This document shows positions 27,194-36,078 of a DNA stretch of 64,000 nt, piece after piece (positions within the stretch are counted from its first letter, which is position 1; each line of letters starts with the position of its first letter). The notes under the pieces are model-generated. The model made no database searches. It saw nothing but the letters and a program-made list of their open reading frames with translations, and had not been told where the DNA came from. The DNA comes from Stutzerimonas zhaodongensis (lineage in GTDB: Bacteria > Pseudomonadota > Gammaproteobacteria > Pseudomonadales > Pseudomonadaceae): assembly GCF_003696365.1 (NCBI RefSeq), contig NZ_RFFM01000002.1, forward strand, positions 1,054,001-1,118,000. The letters run 5' to 3'. Position numbers and translations under genes: made by a program.

Positions 27194-27310
27194 CCATTCC
27201 CTACGGCCGCCGCCCCTGTAGGGGCGAATTCATACGCCCACCCTCCTCCATTAGGCCGATTGCGAGTGAAGCGCCTGTTGATTGGGCGACGCACTGGCCC
27301 GTCGCTTTTC

Positions 27311-27349
27311 GTAGGAGCGGAGGAGGACGCCGAGTTCTTGCTCGCGATC
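27311..27349. repeat. REP unit interrupted by a short insertion
   Basis: GTAGGAGCG at 27311 and TTGCTCGCGATC ending at 27349 are the two ends of the standard Pseudomonas REP, separated by about 17 extra bases in place of the usual short loop. The insert is GA-rich. A full-length unit for comparison is at 2575-2597. Confidence 0.55.
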
Positions 27350-27408
27350 AGGCGTTGGAGGCACAACCAGATTTGGCAGACAAAGCGCTTAAGATGGCCC
27401 TAACGTCA

Positions 27409-27640
27409 GGTTTCGCCCTGCTGGGCGGGTCCCTTTTGGCAGTTGCCCCAAAAGGAACCAAAAAGTCTTGCCCCTGCATCCGGATCTCGCTGCGCTCGAC
27501 TCCCCTCATTCCATCCACACTCCGGGGGCCGGCGTACAAGGGCCATCCCTGGCTCTTTACGCCTCTCGCGGCATCCATGCCGCTCGCTCCCCTCCGCGCG
27601 AATTCCATTCGGCCTCCTGAAAGGGGCGTTTGGCGTCGTC
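27409..27640 (+). repeat. intergenic repeat element, arm A
   Basis: This copy is in inverted orientation to 27870-28109. Blocks shared exactly with the other arm: 27409-27427 (19 bases) with 28091-28109; 27467-27483 (17 bases) with 28035-28051; 27563-27585 (23 bases) with 27933-27955; 27609-27628 (20 bases) with 27890-27909. Between these blocks the copies have diverged, often with compensated hairpin arms, such as the GCGGC...GCCGC stem in the 23-base block. Confidence 0.75.
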
Positions 27641-27869
27641 TGATGGTTCGTCTGTCGACAAAGAAGCAAAGGCCACTTGTTACGCTTTTTGAGGGTTGCG
27701 AGGCGACTAGGACTCAATCCCTTTTTAGCTTCGTAGGGTTGAAAACTACGAAGCATTTTCCACCGGGATCGACACGGGAACCGGAAGCTATCTGCGGCCG
27801 AGAAAAGCACTGGGCAAGTTTCGCGTTACCCACTCTACAGATAGCTGGTTTTACCGCTTCGGTGCACGG

Positions 27870-28109
27870 GCCATCAGACGCCACCAAATCGCCCCTTTCA
27901 GGAGGCCGAGCGCAGGTGGGGTGGAATGGGATGAGCGGCATGGATGCCGCGAGAGCCGCGCTGGGCCATGGATGGCCCGTCGCGGCGGGCCCCTGGAACG
28001 TCACCGGAACGAGGGAACCCCGGCGCAGCCGGGGCCGGATGCAGGGGCAAGCGTTTTTGCTTACTTTTTCCGCGCCTGGAAAAAGTGAGTCGCCCAGCAG
28101 GGCGAAACC
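27870..28109 (-). repeat. intergenic repeat element, arm B
   Basis: This is the inverse copy of arm A. Read on the minus strand it starts with GGTTTCGCCCTGCTGGGCG, then an ACTTTTTCC...GGAAAAAGT stem, CTTGCCCCTGCATCCGG, a CCCCGGCTGCGCCGGGG stem, and the GCGGCATCCATGCCGC stem. The chain of hairpins suggests selection on RNA or single-strand structure. The start codon of sbcD is about 160 bases beyond it. Confidence 0.75.
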
Positions 28110-28268
28110 AATGCCCCAGCCTATCCCGCCAATAGGCGATACCTCAGGAAGCAAAAGCCAAAACGCTTCCCGTGGGAGCACTACGCGTACTGCTCCACGC
28201 CTTCAGCCAGACCTCGCACCCCTAGCGCGCCGGCAGACGCCCAACCGCCATTACAAAAGACTCCTCGT

Positions 28269-29504
28269 ATGCGCCTGATCCACACCTCCGACTGGCACCT
28301 CGGCCAGACCCTCCATGGCCAGGACCGCGACTACGAACACGCGCAGTTCCTCGCCTGGCTGCTCGACCAGCTCACCGCGCATCAACCGGACGCCCTGCTG
28401 ATCGCAGGCGATATCTTCGACACGGTCAACCCGCCATTAAAAGCTCAGGAACGCCTCTACGACTTCATCGTCCGCGCCCACGAAAAGCTCCCGCAGCTGG
28501 ACATCGTGATGATCGCCGGCAACCACGATTCGGGCGGGCGCATTGAGCTGCCCGGGCCGCTGATGCGGCGCCTCAACGCCCATGCCATCGGCCGCATCAG
28601 CTGGATCGCGGAAAATCAGCTCGACCACAGCCGCCTGCTGGTGCCTCTGCACGACGCCAAGGGCCAGGTTGCCGGCTGGTGCCTCGCCCTGCCCTTTCTG
28701 CGCCCGGCGGAAGTCACCGGCGGTGAGGCCGGTGAGGACTACATGGCCGGCATCCGTCACGTCCATCAGCACCTGATCGCCGCGGCCGAAGCGCAGCGCC
28801 AACCCGGCCAGGCGCTGATCGCCATGAGCCACGCGCATATGGCCGGCGGTGCAGTCTCTGAAGATTCGGAGCGCAACATCGTCATCGGCAATGCCGAGGC
28901 ACTGCCGGCCAGCCTTTTCCCCGAGCCCATCGCCTACGTCGCCCTCGGCCATCTGCACAAGCCGCAGAAGGTCGCCGGCCAGGAGCGCATCCGCTACAGC
29001 GGCTCGCCGCTACCGCTGTCGTTTGGCGAGATCAACTACCCGCATCAGGTGTTGCTGGTCGATTTCGAGGGCGAAGGGCTCGCCAGCGCCGAGCCGCTGC
29101 CAGTCCCACGCGCCGTGGAGATGATCCGCATTGGCCGTGCGCCCCTGGCCGAGGTCATCACCAAGCTCGAAGCACTACCGCCGGTGGGCCTGTTCGCCGA
29201 GAACCTGCCCTGGCTGGAAGTGCGCGTGCAGCTCGACGAACCCCTTCCTGACCTGCGCCAGCGCATCCAAGCGGCCATCACTGGCAAGGCCTGCCGGCTG
29301 GTGCGCATCGCCAGCGAATACGCCGGCAAGCGCGGCGAGGCCGAATCGGAGGTGCTGCTCGGCCTTGACCAGATCACGCCGCAGGAGCTCTTCGCCCGTG
29401 CGTGGGAGGAACAGTTCGGCAACCCGCCGGACGAACAGGCGCTGGATGACTTTGCCAGCCTGCTGCAAAGCGTCGAGTTCGCCTGTGAAGGAGACGCCCG
29501 ATGA
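28269..29504 (+). CDS. sbcD: exonuclease SbcD (Mre11 family)
   Basis: A 411-residue Mn-dependent nuclease subunit of the SbcCD complex, which opens DNA hairpins and trims blocked or palindromic ends. The metallophosphoesterase motifs are in order: HTSDWHLGQTL (about 5), LLIAGDIFDTVNPP (about 43), MIAGNHDSGGRI (about 80), AMSHAHMAGG and ALGHLHKPQKV (about 225). The C-terminal capping domain follows. The last codon overlaps the sbcC start (ATGA), a classic coupled pair. The promoter must lie in or beyond the repeat-rich region just upstream. Confidence 0.95.
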   Translation: MRLIHTSDWHLGQTLHGQDRDYEHAQFLAWLLDQLTAHQPDALLIAGDIFDTVNPPLKAQERLYDFIVRAHEKLPQLDIVMIAGNHDSGGRIELPGPLMRRLNAHAIGRISWIAENQLDHSRLLVPLHDAKGQVAGWCLALPFLRPAEVTGGEAGEDYMAGIRHVHQHLIAAAEAQRQPGQALIAMSHAHMAGGAVSEDSERNIVIGNAEALPASLFPEPIAYVALGHLHKPQKVAGQERIRYSGSPLPLSFGEINYPHQVLLVDFEGEGLASAEPLPVPRAVEMIRIGRAPLAEVITKLEALPPVGLFAENLPWLEVRVQLDEPLPDLRQRIQAAITGKACRLVRIASEYAGKRGEAESEVLLGLDQITPQELFARAWEEQFGNPPDEQALDDFASLLQSVEFACEGDAR

Positions 29505-32500
29505 AGATCCTCGCCATTCGCCTGAAGAACCTCGCCTCGCTGGCGGGTGAGCAGGCCATCGATTTCACTGCCGAACCCCTGGCCAGCGCCGGCCTGTTCG
29601 CCATCACCGGGCCTACAGGTGCCGGCAAGAGCACCATCCTCGATGCCTTGTGCCTGGCGCTGTTCGGCAGCACGCCGCGACTCGATGGTGCCTCGCTGCT
29701 GAGCAAGGTGCCAGACGGTAGCGACGAGATAGGCAGCGGTGACGAGCGCAACCTGCTGCGCCGCGGCTGCGGCAGCGGCTATGCGGAAGTGGATTTCGTC
29801 GGCGTGGACGGGCATCGCTACCGCGCCCGCTGGGAGGTCAAGCGCGCCCGCGAGAAGATCGATGGGCGCCTGCAAGCCAGCAGCCAAAGCCTTCAGGATC
29901 TGGATAACGGCCAGCTACTCGCCAGCGGCAAGAAGCGTGAGTTCAAGGAATTGCTCGAAGCCAAGCTCGGCCTGACCCTGCCGCAGTTCACCCGCGCTGT
30001 ACTGCTGGCGCAGAGCGAGTTCTCGGCTTTTCTCAAAGCAGACGACAACGACCGCGGCACCCTTTTGGAAAAGCTCACCGACACCGGCCTCTACAGTCGC
30101 CTCGGTCAGGCCGCCTTCGAAGCAGCCAAGCGCGCCCGCGAGACGCTCACCGCCCTGCAACAGCAGGCCGGCGGCGTACAGCCCCTGGAGCCCGAAGCGC
30201 GCCAGGCGCTGGAGGTTCAGCACCAGACTCAAATGGCCGAGCTCAAAACGCTGCAGCAGCAGCTCGAGACGCTGAAACAACAGAGCCAATGGCTACAGGA
30301 TCTGGCCCGTTTGCAAGGCGAACGCGACCAGGCCAGGCAGCAGCTGAGCGATGCGGAAACCGAGCACGAGAATCTGGCGGACGCCCGCCGCATTCTCGCG
30401 CTGTTCGAACTCCTGGCGCCGCAGCGCCATCGCTTCATTCGTGAGCAGGAACTGGCGCCGCAGCTGGCGAAGGTCGAAGACAACCTGGCTCGCCATAGCC
30501 GCGAGCACAGCGCAGTGCAGCAGCGGCTCGACGAGCTGGAACAACTTTGCAAGACATCGACCGAGGCATTGAAATCCGCCGAGCAAGCACTCAAAGCCGC
30601 CGAACCCAGGCTGGTCCAGGCGCGCCGCGAAGAGGAACGTCTAAGCCATCTGGTCAACGACCTGAGCGATGCGCGTCGGCAAGCCGAACACGCCGAAGCC
30701 GCGGGCAAAGCTGGCGAACAGATCCTCGCTCAGCTGCACCAGCAGCAGGAACTGACCACCGCACACCTGGCGACTCTGACCGACGACCTGGCCCGCAGCG
30801 CCGAGCTGCAACCGCTGTGCGCCGCCTGGAACGGCTACCGACCGCGCCTGCAACAGGCCGTGCAGATCGCGGCTCGCCTGCAGCAAGGCCGTCAGGAGCT
30901 TCCCGCCCTGGAAAGCGCTGCCAAGACTGCCGAGGCCGCGCAAATGCACGCACGCCAGGCGCTCGACGCGTTGCAAGCCGAAATTGGCGGTGAAACCGGC
31001 CTCGCTGAGCAGCTTGCTCAACTCAACGCGCAGCTGGAAGGTTGGCGCGAAGCCCAGCGCGAAGGTGAAAGCCTGCTGGGGCTCTGGTCCCGCCAGCAGC
31101 AACTGGCAAATCAGCAACAGGCATTGCTCGACGAGCAAAGCCGTCAGCAGCACGAACTCAACGCCCTGACGCAGGCCGGCAAACTCGCTCGAAGCGAGCG
31201 GGACGACGCGGAAAAGGCGCTCAAGGTGGTGCAAGCCCTGCTGGATCGCCAGCGCCTGGCACGCAGCGCCAATGTCGAAGCCTTGCGCGCGGCGCTCGCC
31301 CCGGGCGAGCCGTGCAGCGTCTGCGGCAGCCTCGAACATCCCTGGCATGACGGCAAGGCGTTGCTCGCCGCGCTTGACCAGGACGACGAGCGTGAAGCCG
31401 AGCAGGCCCAGCTGCAGCTGAAACGTCACGACGAAAAACTTCAGGCACTGCGCGACCAGCACATCGCCCTGACCACGGGCATCAAGCAGAACGGGCAGCG
31501 AAAGGCGGAAATCGCCGACGAGCTGGCGAAGCTGGACTCGCAACTGGCCGCCCTGTCCCTCTATGCCGAGCTGCTGAAGAAGCCGGAAGCGGAGCGCCAA
31601 TCCTGGCTCGACGCCAGACTTGCCACGCTCAAAGCCGACATGACCACGGCCAACGCCCGACAGCGCGAACTGCTGGCGCTTCAGCAGCGCAGCGAAAACC
31701 TGCAGGGCGCTTGGCAGAGCGCACGTGAAGCCTGCGTCCAGGCGACTCAGACCCTCACTGGTCAGCGCGACGCCATCGCCCGCGACGAGGAACGGCTGGA
31801 CGAAGAGCTGGCCGAATTCGCCAATCTGCTACCTGTCACGCTCCTGGGCCGTTGGCGTGAGGCGCCGGCCGAAACCTTCATGCAGCTCGACAGCCAGGTC
31901 GAGGCCCGGCGTCAGCAGATCGACCAGCAGACAGAACTCGGCGGAGAGAGACAGGAGCGCCAGAGCGCACTGGATCGCGAGCAGCTGCAACAGCAGCATC
32001 GTCTCGACCAGCTCAAGGCATGTGGGGCCCGCCTCACCGATCTTGAAAGCCGCGAGCTGGCCTGTCGCCAGAGCCTGCGTGACAGCCTGGGTGAGCAAGC
32101 CAACGCTCAAGGCTGGCAACAGCAGCTGGAGATCGCAATCCAGGCCGCCCGCCAGCAGCAAGCTGATATCGATCGGCAACTGAACGAGGCGCGCGTCGAG
32201 CTGACCCGGCTCGCCAGCGAGCAGCAGAACTGCGCCGGGCGCCGCGACGAGCTCCTTGCCGAACGCAAATCCCTCGGCGAAGACCTTGTCGCCTGGCGCG
32301 CCGCACACCCCGATCTGGACGATGCGACCCTGACCCAGTTGCTGCAACTGGACGACGCTTTGCTCGCCGAAGCCCGCGAGCGCCTGCGCGCCAACACCGA
32401 GCAGCTCGCCCGCAGCCGTGAACGGCTGGACGGCTGCACGCAGCGGCTGGCCACGCATCAGGCCGGGCAACCCGATGCACCGGACGGCGAAACCCTGAAA

Positions 32501-33157
32501 CGGCAGTACGCCGAGCAGGAAATCAGCTGCAACGCGGCCGAGCAACGCAGCGCCGAGAGTCGCGCTGCGCTCCTTGACGATGACCGGCGGCGCAACCAGA
32601 GCCGGGCGCTGCTCCAGCAGATCGACGATGCGACGGCCGAAAGCCAGCGCTGGGGCCGCATCGCTGCCTTGATCGGCTCCAGCGATGGTGGTGCCTTCCG
32701 CAAGATCGCCCAGGCTTACAATCTCGATCTACTGGTGCAGCACGCCAACGTGCAGCTGCGCCAGCTGGCCCGGCGTTACCGGCTCAAGCGCGGCGGCAGC
32801 CCGTTGGGGCTGTTGGTGATGGATACGGAGATGGGCGACGAGCTGCGCTCGGTGCATTCGCTGTCGGGTGGAGAGACCTTCCTCGTCTCGCTGGCCCTGG
32901 CCCTGGGACTGGCCTCGATGGCATCGAGCAAGCTCAAGATCGAGTCGCTGTTCATCGACGAAGGCTTCGGCAGCCTCGATCCGGAATCCCTGCAGATCGC
33001 CATGGACGCCCTGGACTCGCTGCAGGCCCAAGGCCGTAAGGTCGCGGTGATTTCCCACGTGGCGGAAATGCACGAGCGCATTCCGGTGCAGATTCAGGTG
33101 CAGCGCATGGGCAATGGTCAGAGCGGATTGAGGATCATCGGCGCGGCGGGGTTGTAA
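29501..33157 (+). CDS. sbcC: exonuclease SbcC (Rad50 family ATPase)
   Basis: A 1218-residue SMC-like ATPase. The Walker A (GPTGAGKSTILDALCLALFG) is at the N-terminus, followed by a long coiled coil rich in Gln, Glu, Ala and Leu, with the zinc hook GEPCSVCGSLEHPW at the apex (about 600-615). A second coiled coil leads to the C-terminal signature LSGGETFLVSLALALGL and Walker B SLFIDEGFGSLD. Length is a little above E. coli SbcC. It acts with SbcD on hairpins and double-strand ends. It is translated from an ATG overlapping the sbcD stop. Confidence 0.95.
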   Translation: MKILAIRLKNLASLAGEQAIDFTAEPLASAGLFAITGPTGAGKSTILDALCLALFGSTPRLDGASLLSKVPDGSDEIGSGDERNLLRRGCGSGYAEVDFVGVDGHRYRARWEVKRAREKIDGRLQASSQSLQDLDNGQLLASGKKREFKELLEAKLGLTLPQFTRAVLLAQSEFSAFLKADDNDRGTLLEKLTDTGLYSRLGQAAFEAAKRARETLTALQQQAGGVQPLEPEARQALEVQHQTQMAELKTLQQQLETLKQQSQWLQDLARLQGERDQARQQLSDAETEHENLADARRILALFELLAPQRHRFIREQELAPQLAKVEDNLARHSREHSAVQQRLDELEQLCKTSTEALKSAEQALKAAEPRLVQARREEERLSHLVNDLSDARRQAEHAEAAGKAGEQILAQLHQQQELTTAHLATLTDDLARSAELQPLCAAWNGYRPRLQQAVQIAARLQQGRQELPALESAAKTAEAAQMHARQALDALQAEIGGETGLAEQLAQLNAQLEGWREAQREGESLLGLWSRQQQLANQQQALLDEQSRQQHELNALTQAGKLARSERDDAEKALKVVQALLDRQRLARSANVEALRAALAPGEPCSVCGSLEHPWHDGKALLAALDQDDEREAEQAQLQLKRHDEKLQALRDQHIALTTGIKQNGQRKAEIADELAKLDSQLAALSLYAELLKKPEAERQSWLDARLATLKADMTTANARQRELLALQQRSENLQGAWQSAREACVQATQTLTGQRDAIARDEERLDEELAEFANLLPVTLLGRWREAPAETFMQLDSQVEARRQQIDQQTELGGERQERQSALDREQLQQQHRLDQLKACGARLTDLESRELACRQSLRDSLGEQANAQGWQQQLEIAIQAARQQQADIDRQLNEARVELTRLASEQQNCAGRRDELLAERKSLGEDLVAWRAAHPDLDDATLTQLLQLDDALLAEARERLRANTEQLARSRERLDGCTQRLATHQAGQPDAPDGETLKRQYAEQEISCNAAEQRSAESRAALLDDDRRRNQSRALLQQIDDATAESQRWGRIAALIGSSDGGAFRKIAQAYNLDLLVQHANVQLRQLARRYRLKRGGSPLGLLVMDTEMGDELRSVHSLSGGETFLVSLALALGLASMASSKLKIESLFIDEGFGSLDPESLQIAMDALDSLQAQGRKVAVISHVAEMHERIPVQIQVQRMGNGQSGLRIIGAAGL

Positions 33158-33167
33158 CCAAGTGAGC

Positions 33168-33197
33168 GGCACGGCACCGGATAACGGATGCCGTGCC
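33168..33197. terminator. stem-loop between convergent sbcC and sodA
   Basis: GGCACGGCA (33168-33176) pairs with TGCCGTGCC (33189-33197), a 9-base perfect stem. It lies 10 bases past the sbcC stop and 8 bases before the sodA stop. No clear U-tract follows on either strand. Confidence 0.5.
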
Positions 33198-33204
33198 TGC
33201 GTTG

Positions 33205-33816
33205 TCAGGCCAAGGCCGCCTGATAGCGCCGCTGCACTTCCGGCCAGTTGATCACTTGATAGAAGGCGTTGATGTATTCCGGCCGGCGGTTCTGGTAGCG
33301 CAGGTAGTAGGCGTGTTCCCAGACGTCCAATCCCAGAATCGGGGTATTGCCTTTCATCAACGGGCTGTCCTGGTTGCCGGTGTGTTCGACTACCAGTTTC
33401 TTGTCCGGCGTAACGCTAAGCCAGGCCCAGCCACTGCCGAAGCGCGACACGGCAGCTTTGGTGAAGGCTTCCTTGAACTTATCGAAGCCGCCTAGCTGCT
33501 CATCGATAGCCTTGGCGAGCTCGCCGTCCGGCGCACCTCCGGCATTGACCGCCATTACCGTCCAGAACAGCGAATGGTTGGCGTGCCCTCCGCCCTGATT
33601 GATCACTGCAGCATGTTTATCGGATGGCAGCTGCTGGATCATCGTCAGCAGTTGTTCTACCGGAATCTCAGCCCACTCTGTGCCTTCCAGCGCCGCGTTG
33701 AGGTTGTTGATGTAGGTCTGGTGGTGCTTGGTGTAGTGAATTTCCATCGTCTGGGCATCGATATGAGGCTCCAGCGCATCGTAGGCGTAAGGAAGATCGG
33801 GAAGCGTATGTGGCAT
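33205..33816 (-). CDS. sodA: superoxide dismutase, Mn type
   Basis: A 203-residue Fe/Mn superoxide dismutase. Metal ligands are in [19 protein letters not shown] (first His), [12 protein letters not shown] (second His) and [21 protein letters not shown] (Asp and His). [11 protein letters not shown] and the DVWEHAYY block follow the Mn-type pattern and match P. aeruginosa SodM closely. It starts two bases after the orfX stop (TGACATG), so the two are one operon. In P. aeruginosa this enzyme is made when iron is short. Confidence 0.95.
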   Translation of the reverse strand: MPHTLPDLPYAYDALEPHIDAQTMEIHYTKHHQTYINNLNAALEGTEWAEIPVEQLLTMIQQLPSDKHAAVINQGGGHANHSLFWTVMAVNAGGAPDGELAKAIDEQLGGFDKFKEAFTKAAVSRFGSGWAWLSVTPDKKLVVEHTGNQDSPLMKGNTPILGLDVWEHAYYLRYQNRRPEYINAFYQVINWPEVQRRYQAALA

Positions 33817-33817
33817 G

Positions 33818-34279
33818 TCAGTGAACTCCGTGAGAGGGGCCTTCATGCAAGAGAGCCTGCTGTTGCAGCATGGATGCAGGCTGGTTGGCGCTGCGCCTGA
33901 GGACGCGGCGGATGCGCGGGGTGTCGCCATGGGCAGTGGTGAACTGGATAAGCTCGACGTAACTGTGGCGGCTGTGACGCAAACAGGCCTGGCGCAGCTC
34001 TTCTGTCATCCGCGGATCGACGAGGCATTGCAGGAGGTGTTCGTGAATGGCGCAGAGGTATTCAGCGCTCTCCTCCGGCTGCTTCAACCGCAGGTGCACG
34101 TCGGCAAGGTTGTGATGGGAAATCACGTAGGCCGCGACCGCTTCGTCAGCGTCATGCCAGCGCTCGAACAGGACTCGGCTGAGTGCCAAGGCCTGCAGGT
34201 AGTGCTCTCTGGCATCGATATATTCGCCTCGGCTGAAATATCCGTTGGCCAGTTCGATGATCCGTTTCCAGTGCTCCAT
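33818..34279 (-). CDS. OrfX-like helical repeat protein upstream of sodA
   Basis: A 153-residue soluble, mainly helical protein. It contains TPR-like pairs ([53 protein letters not shown]) and resembles the conserved orfX (PA4469) found between fumC and sodA in P. aeruginosa. AAGGAGAATC before the ATG at 34279 fixes the start. The operon here is only orfX-sodA; fagA and fumC are missing. The role is unknown; co-expression suggests a part in the iron-limitation response. Confidence 0.8.
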   Translation of the reverse strand: MEHWKRIIELANGYFSRGEYIDAREHYLQALALSRVLFERWHDADEAVAAYVISHHNLADVHLRLKQPEESAEYLCAIHEHLLQCLVDPRMTEELRQACLRHSRHSYVELIQFTTAHGDTPRIRRVLRRSANQPASMLQQQALLHEGPSHGVH

Positions 34280-34363
34280 GATGATTCTCCTTGAAGCGAT
34301 GCTTCGTCGGATGGGAGATGCACAACGAGCAAGGCACAGCGAGAAAGAATGTGTCGCCCTTGC

Positions 34364-34385
34364 GATAATGAGTTTAATTATCATT
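34364..34385 (-). promoter_or_regulatory. Fur box upstream of orfX-sodA
   Basis: GATAATGAGTTTAATTATCATT resembles the Fur consensus (arms GATAATGA and TTATCATT), the AT-rich operator of iron-repressed promoters. It lies 85 bases upstream of orfX. Iron-free conditions would derepress the Mn-type SOD, as known in P. aeruginosa. Confidence 0.75.
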
Positions 34386-34761
34386 TGCGCGTGACATGGA
34401 CAAGCTTTCAGTCCATCGCACCGACGAACGTGCATGCGCGCAGAGCTGGTGCGAACAATCTGAAACGGGCTAGCGCGAGGGTCAGCGCTGGAGCGGAGCG
34501 GTTGGCAGAACGCCAGGAAAATTGGCCAAGAAAGATGAGCTCCAGGCCTGAAGATGCGGGAAATGAGCTGTAGAGAAAGCGAACCGGCAGACGCCGCTTG
34601 TGGCCACGCCGCCGAGATTCGCACGAGAGAGGGTGTCGCCGGCGCGCCGCTTGTGGCCGAACGCCTGCTGGGCCGATCTAGATCAACCGCGAGCCGGGCG
34701 AGCTTACGAACCGAAGCTTTCGCCAAGCTGTCGACCATGCATGCATCGCCGAGTCACCTTC
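34386..34761. other. gene-free stretch between the Fur box and the PhyH gene
   Basis: No coding sequence is supported in these 376 bases. A 14-base direct repeat CGCCGCTTGTGGCC occurs at 34592-34605 and 34645-34658. The region may be what remains after loss of the fagA and fumC genes that sit here in P. aeruginosa, but no remnant of either is recognisable. Confidence 0.35.
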
Positions 34762-35520
34762 ATGAGCCGAGCCCGTACCACCGAGCAGCTGCACACCATG
34801 CACGAGCAAGGTTTCGTCCTGCTGCGCCAGATTTTGCAGCCGCAGCAGATCAAGGCCGTGCGCGCCGCTATCGATCGCCTTGAACCCGTCCATTGGGATT
34901 ACCAAGGGCTGGTCGACGACCACTACAAGTGCGTGTTCAACCGTGATCCGTTCTGGCTGCAACTGCTCGATCCACCTGGCGTGATCGAGCTGGCCGAGGC
35001 CTGCCTCGGTAGGGATTGCCACGCCATCGGGCAGACTGCGTGGCGCAGCCATCCCGGCTTCGTCGGCGGTGAGCTGCATGCCGACTACCTAGCCATGGAG
35101 TTGCCGGAGCAATGGCTGCAAGATCCGGCTTTCGAATTGCCGATGCAGGTTTGCACCGCACATCTCTATCTCGACCGGATCGATGCCGACCTCTGCCCTA
35201 CCCTGGTGATACCCGGCAGCCACCGAGCTGGCCGCAAACCACGTCCGGGTGAAACCCACTGGCAAGGTCGCGATCCGCAGCCGGTGCTCTGCGAGGCCGG
35301 TGACGTGCTGCTGTTTCGCAGCGACCTCTGGCACGCTGGCAGCCGAAACCGTACGGCCGACCGCAGCCGCTATCTGCTTCAGGTGCATTACGGGCGCCGG
35401 ATGGTGGCGCAGAAGTTTTCGCCTTATCTGCAGTGGCACTTCAACCCGGAGGTAATCGCCGCCGCGACGCCTAGACAACGCCGGTTACTGGGAGAGCATG
35501 AGGCGTCCGAATACGACTGA
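34762..35520 (+). CDS. phytanoyl-CoA dioxygenase (PhyH) family protein
   Basis: A 252-residue Fe(II)/2-oxoglutarate-dependent oxygenase. The metal triad is H106-x-D108 in GELHADYLAMEL and H191 in LLFRSDLWHAGS, with an arginine at 201/203 to bind 2-oxoglutarate (TADRSRYLLQVHYG). The jelly-roll core lies between about 95 and 215. PhyH enzymes hydroxylate lipid-derived or small-molecule substrates; the substrate is not predictable. The ATG at 34762 has a poor ribosome site, and the ATG at 34798 is an alternative. Confidence 0.8.
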   Translation: MSRARTTEQLHTMHEQGFVLLRQILQPQQIKAVRAAIDRLEPVHWDYQGLVDDHYKCVFNRDPFWLQLLDPPGVIELAEACLGRDCHAIGQTAWRSHPGFVGGELHADYLAMELPEQWLQDPAFELPMQVCTAHLYLDRIDADLCPTLVIPGSHRAGRKPRPGETHWQGRDPQPVLCEAGDVLLFRSDLWHAGSRNRTADRSRYLLQVHYGRRMVAQKFSPYLQWHFNPEVIAAATPRQRRLLGEHEASEYD

Positions 35521-35628
35521 TCCGATTTCCGGGAGCAACCTGGTTACCGAGTGGCACATCCTCTGCATCGCCTTAGCCATCCAGCCGCAACGCGCGGCTC
35601 ACTCCTGCCCGATGAAGAGGAACCCGCA

Positions 35629-36078
35629 ATGATTTCCTGCCGTAGCCAAGTGACCCAGATGATCGTTTCCGCCAAGGTGCGCAAGAGCCTGAAATGGACG
35701 CAGGTAGCTGAATCCATCGGCATGTCCAAGGAATGGACCACCGCTGGCTGCCTCGGCCAGATGGCGTTCGACAAGGCCCAGGCGGAGACGCTCGGCAAGC
35801 TGTTCGAGTTGCCTGACGAAGCCATCGCCTGGCTGCAAATCGTGCCCTATAAAGGGTCACTTCCCACCTCCGTGCCCACCGACCCGCTCATTTACCGCTG
35901 GTATGAGCTGGTCAACGTCTATGGCAGCACCATCAAGGAACTGATCCATGAAGAATTCGGCGACGGCATCATGAGCGCCATTGACTTCTCCATGGACATC
36001 CAACGCCAGCCGGACCCAAAGGGCGATCGGGTCAATGTCGTGCTGTCCGGCAAGTTCCTGCCGTACAAGAGCTATTGA
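35629..36078 (+). CDS. cynS: cyanate hydratase
   Basis: A 149-residue enzyme that converts cyanate and bicarbonate to ammonia and CO2, giving nitrogen from, and protection against, cyanate. The catalytic trio R90, E93 and S116 (YRWYELVNVYG and GIMSAIDFSMD) matches Arg96, Glu99 and Ser122 of the E. coli enzyme with a constant offset. The N-terminal helical domain and C-terminal dimer domain are complete. The start at 35629 has GAGGA upstream. No cynR, cynT or cynX neighbour is present. Its stop codon is immediately followed by that of ankB on the other strand. Confidence 0.95.
   Translation: MISCRSQVTQMIVSAKVRKSLKWTQVAESIGMSKEWTTAGCLGQMAFDKAQAETLGKLFELPDEAIAWLQIVPYKGSLPTSVPTDPLIYRWYELVNVYGSTIKELIHEEFGDGIMSAIDFSMDIQRQPDPKGDRVNVVLSGKFLPYKSY

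Larger units (their letters stand above)
27194..28268. other. gene-free repeat region between WYL regulator and sbcD
   Basis: These 1075 bases hold no credible gene. They consist of a split REP unit (27311-27349), two inverted copies of an intergenic repeat (27409-27640 and 27870-28109) and, between them, two nested inverted repeats: GCTTCGTAG/CTACGAAGC at 27728-27754, and AGCTATCTG (27786-27794) with CAGATAGCT (27838-27846). Long open frames cross the region on both strands, but they follow the repeats and have no family features. Confidence 0.75.

Noticed and set aside
27178..28278. Open frames of 366 (plus), 155 and 134 codons (minus) in the repeat region
   Set aside because: They follow the inverted repeat copies, contain no family motif and have no ribosome sites. 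Similar spurious proteins are often annotated from this repeat family.
34592..34658. 14-base direct repeat as a mobile-element target duplication
   Set aside because: Only 39 bases separate the copies and there is no element between them.
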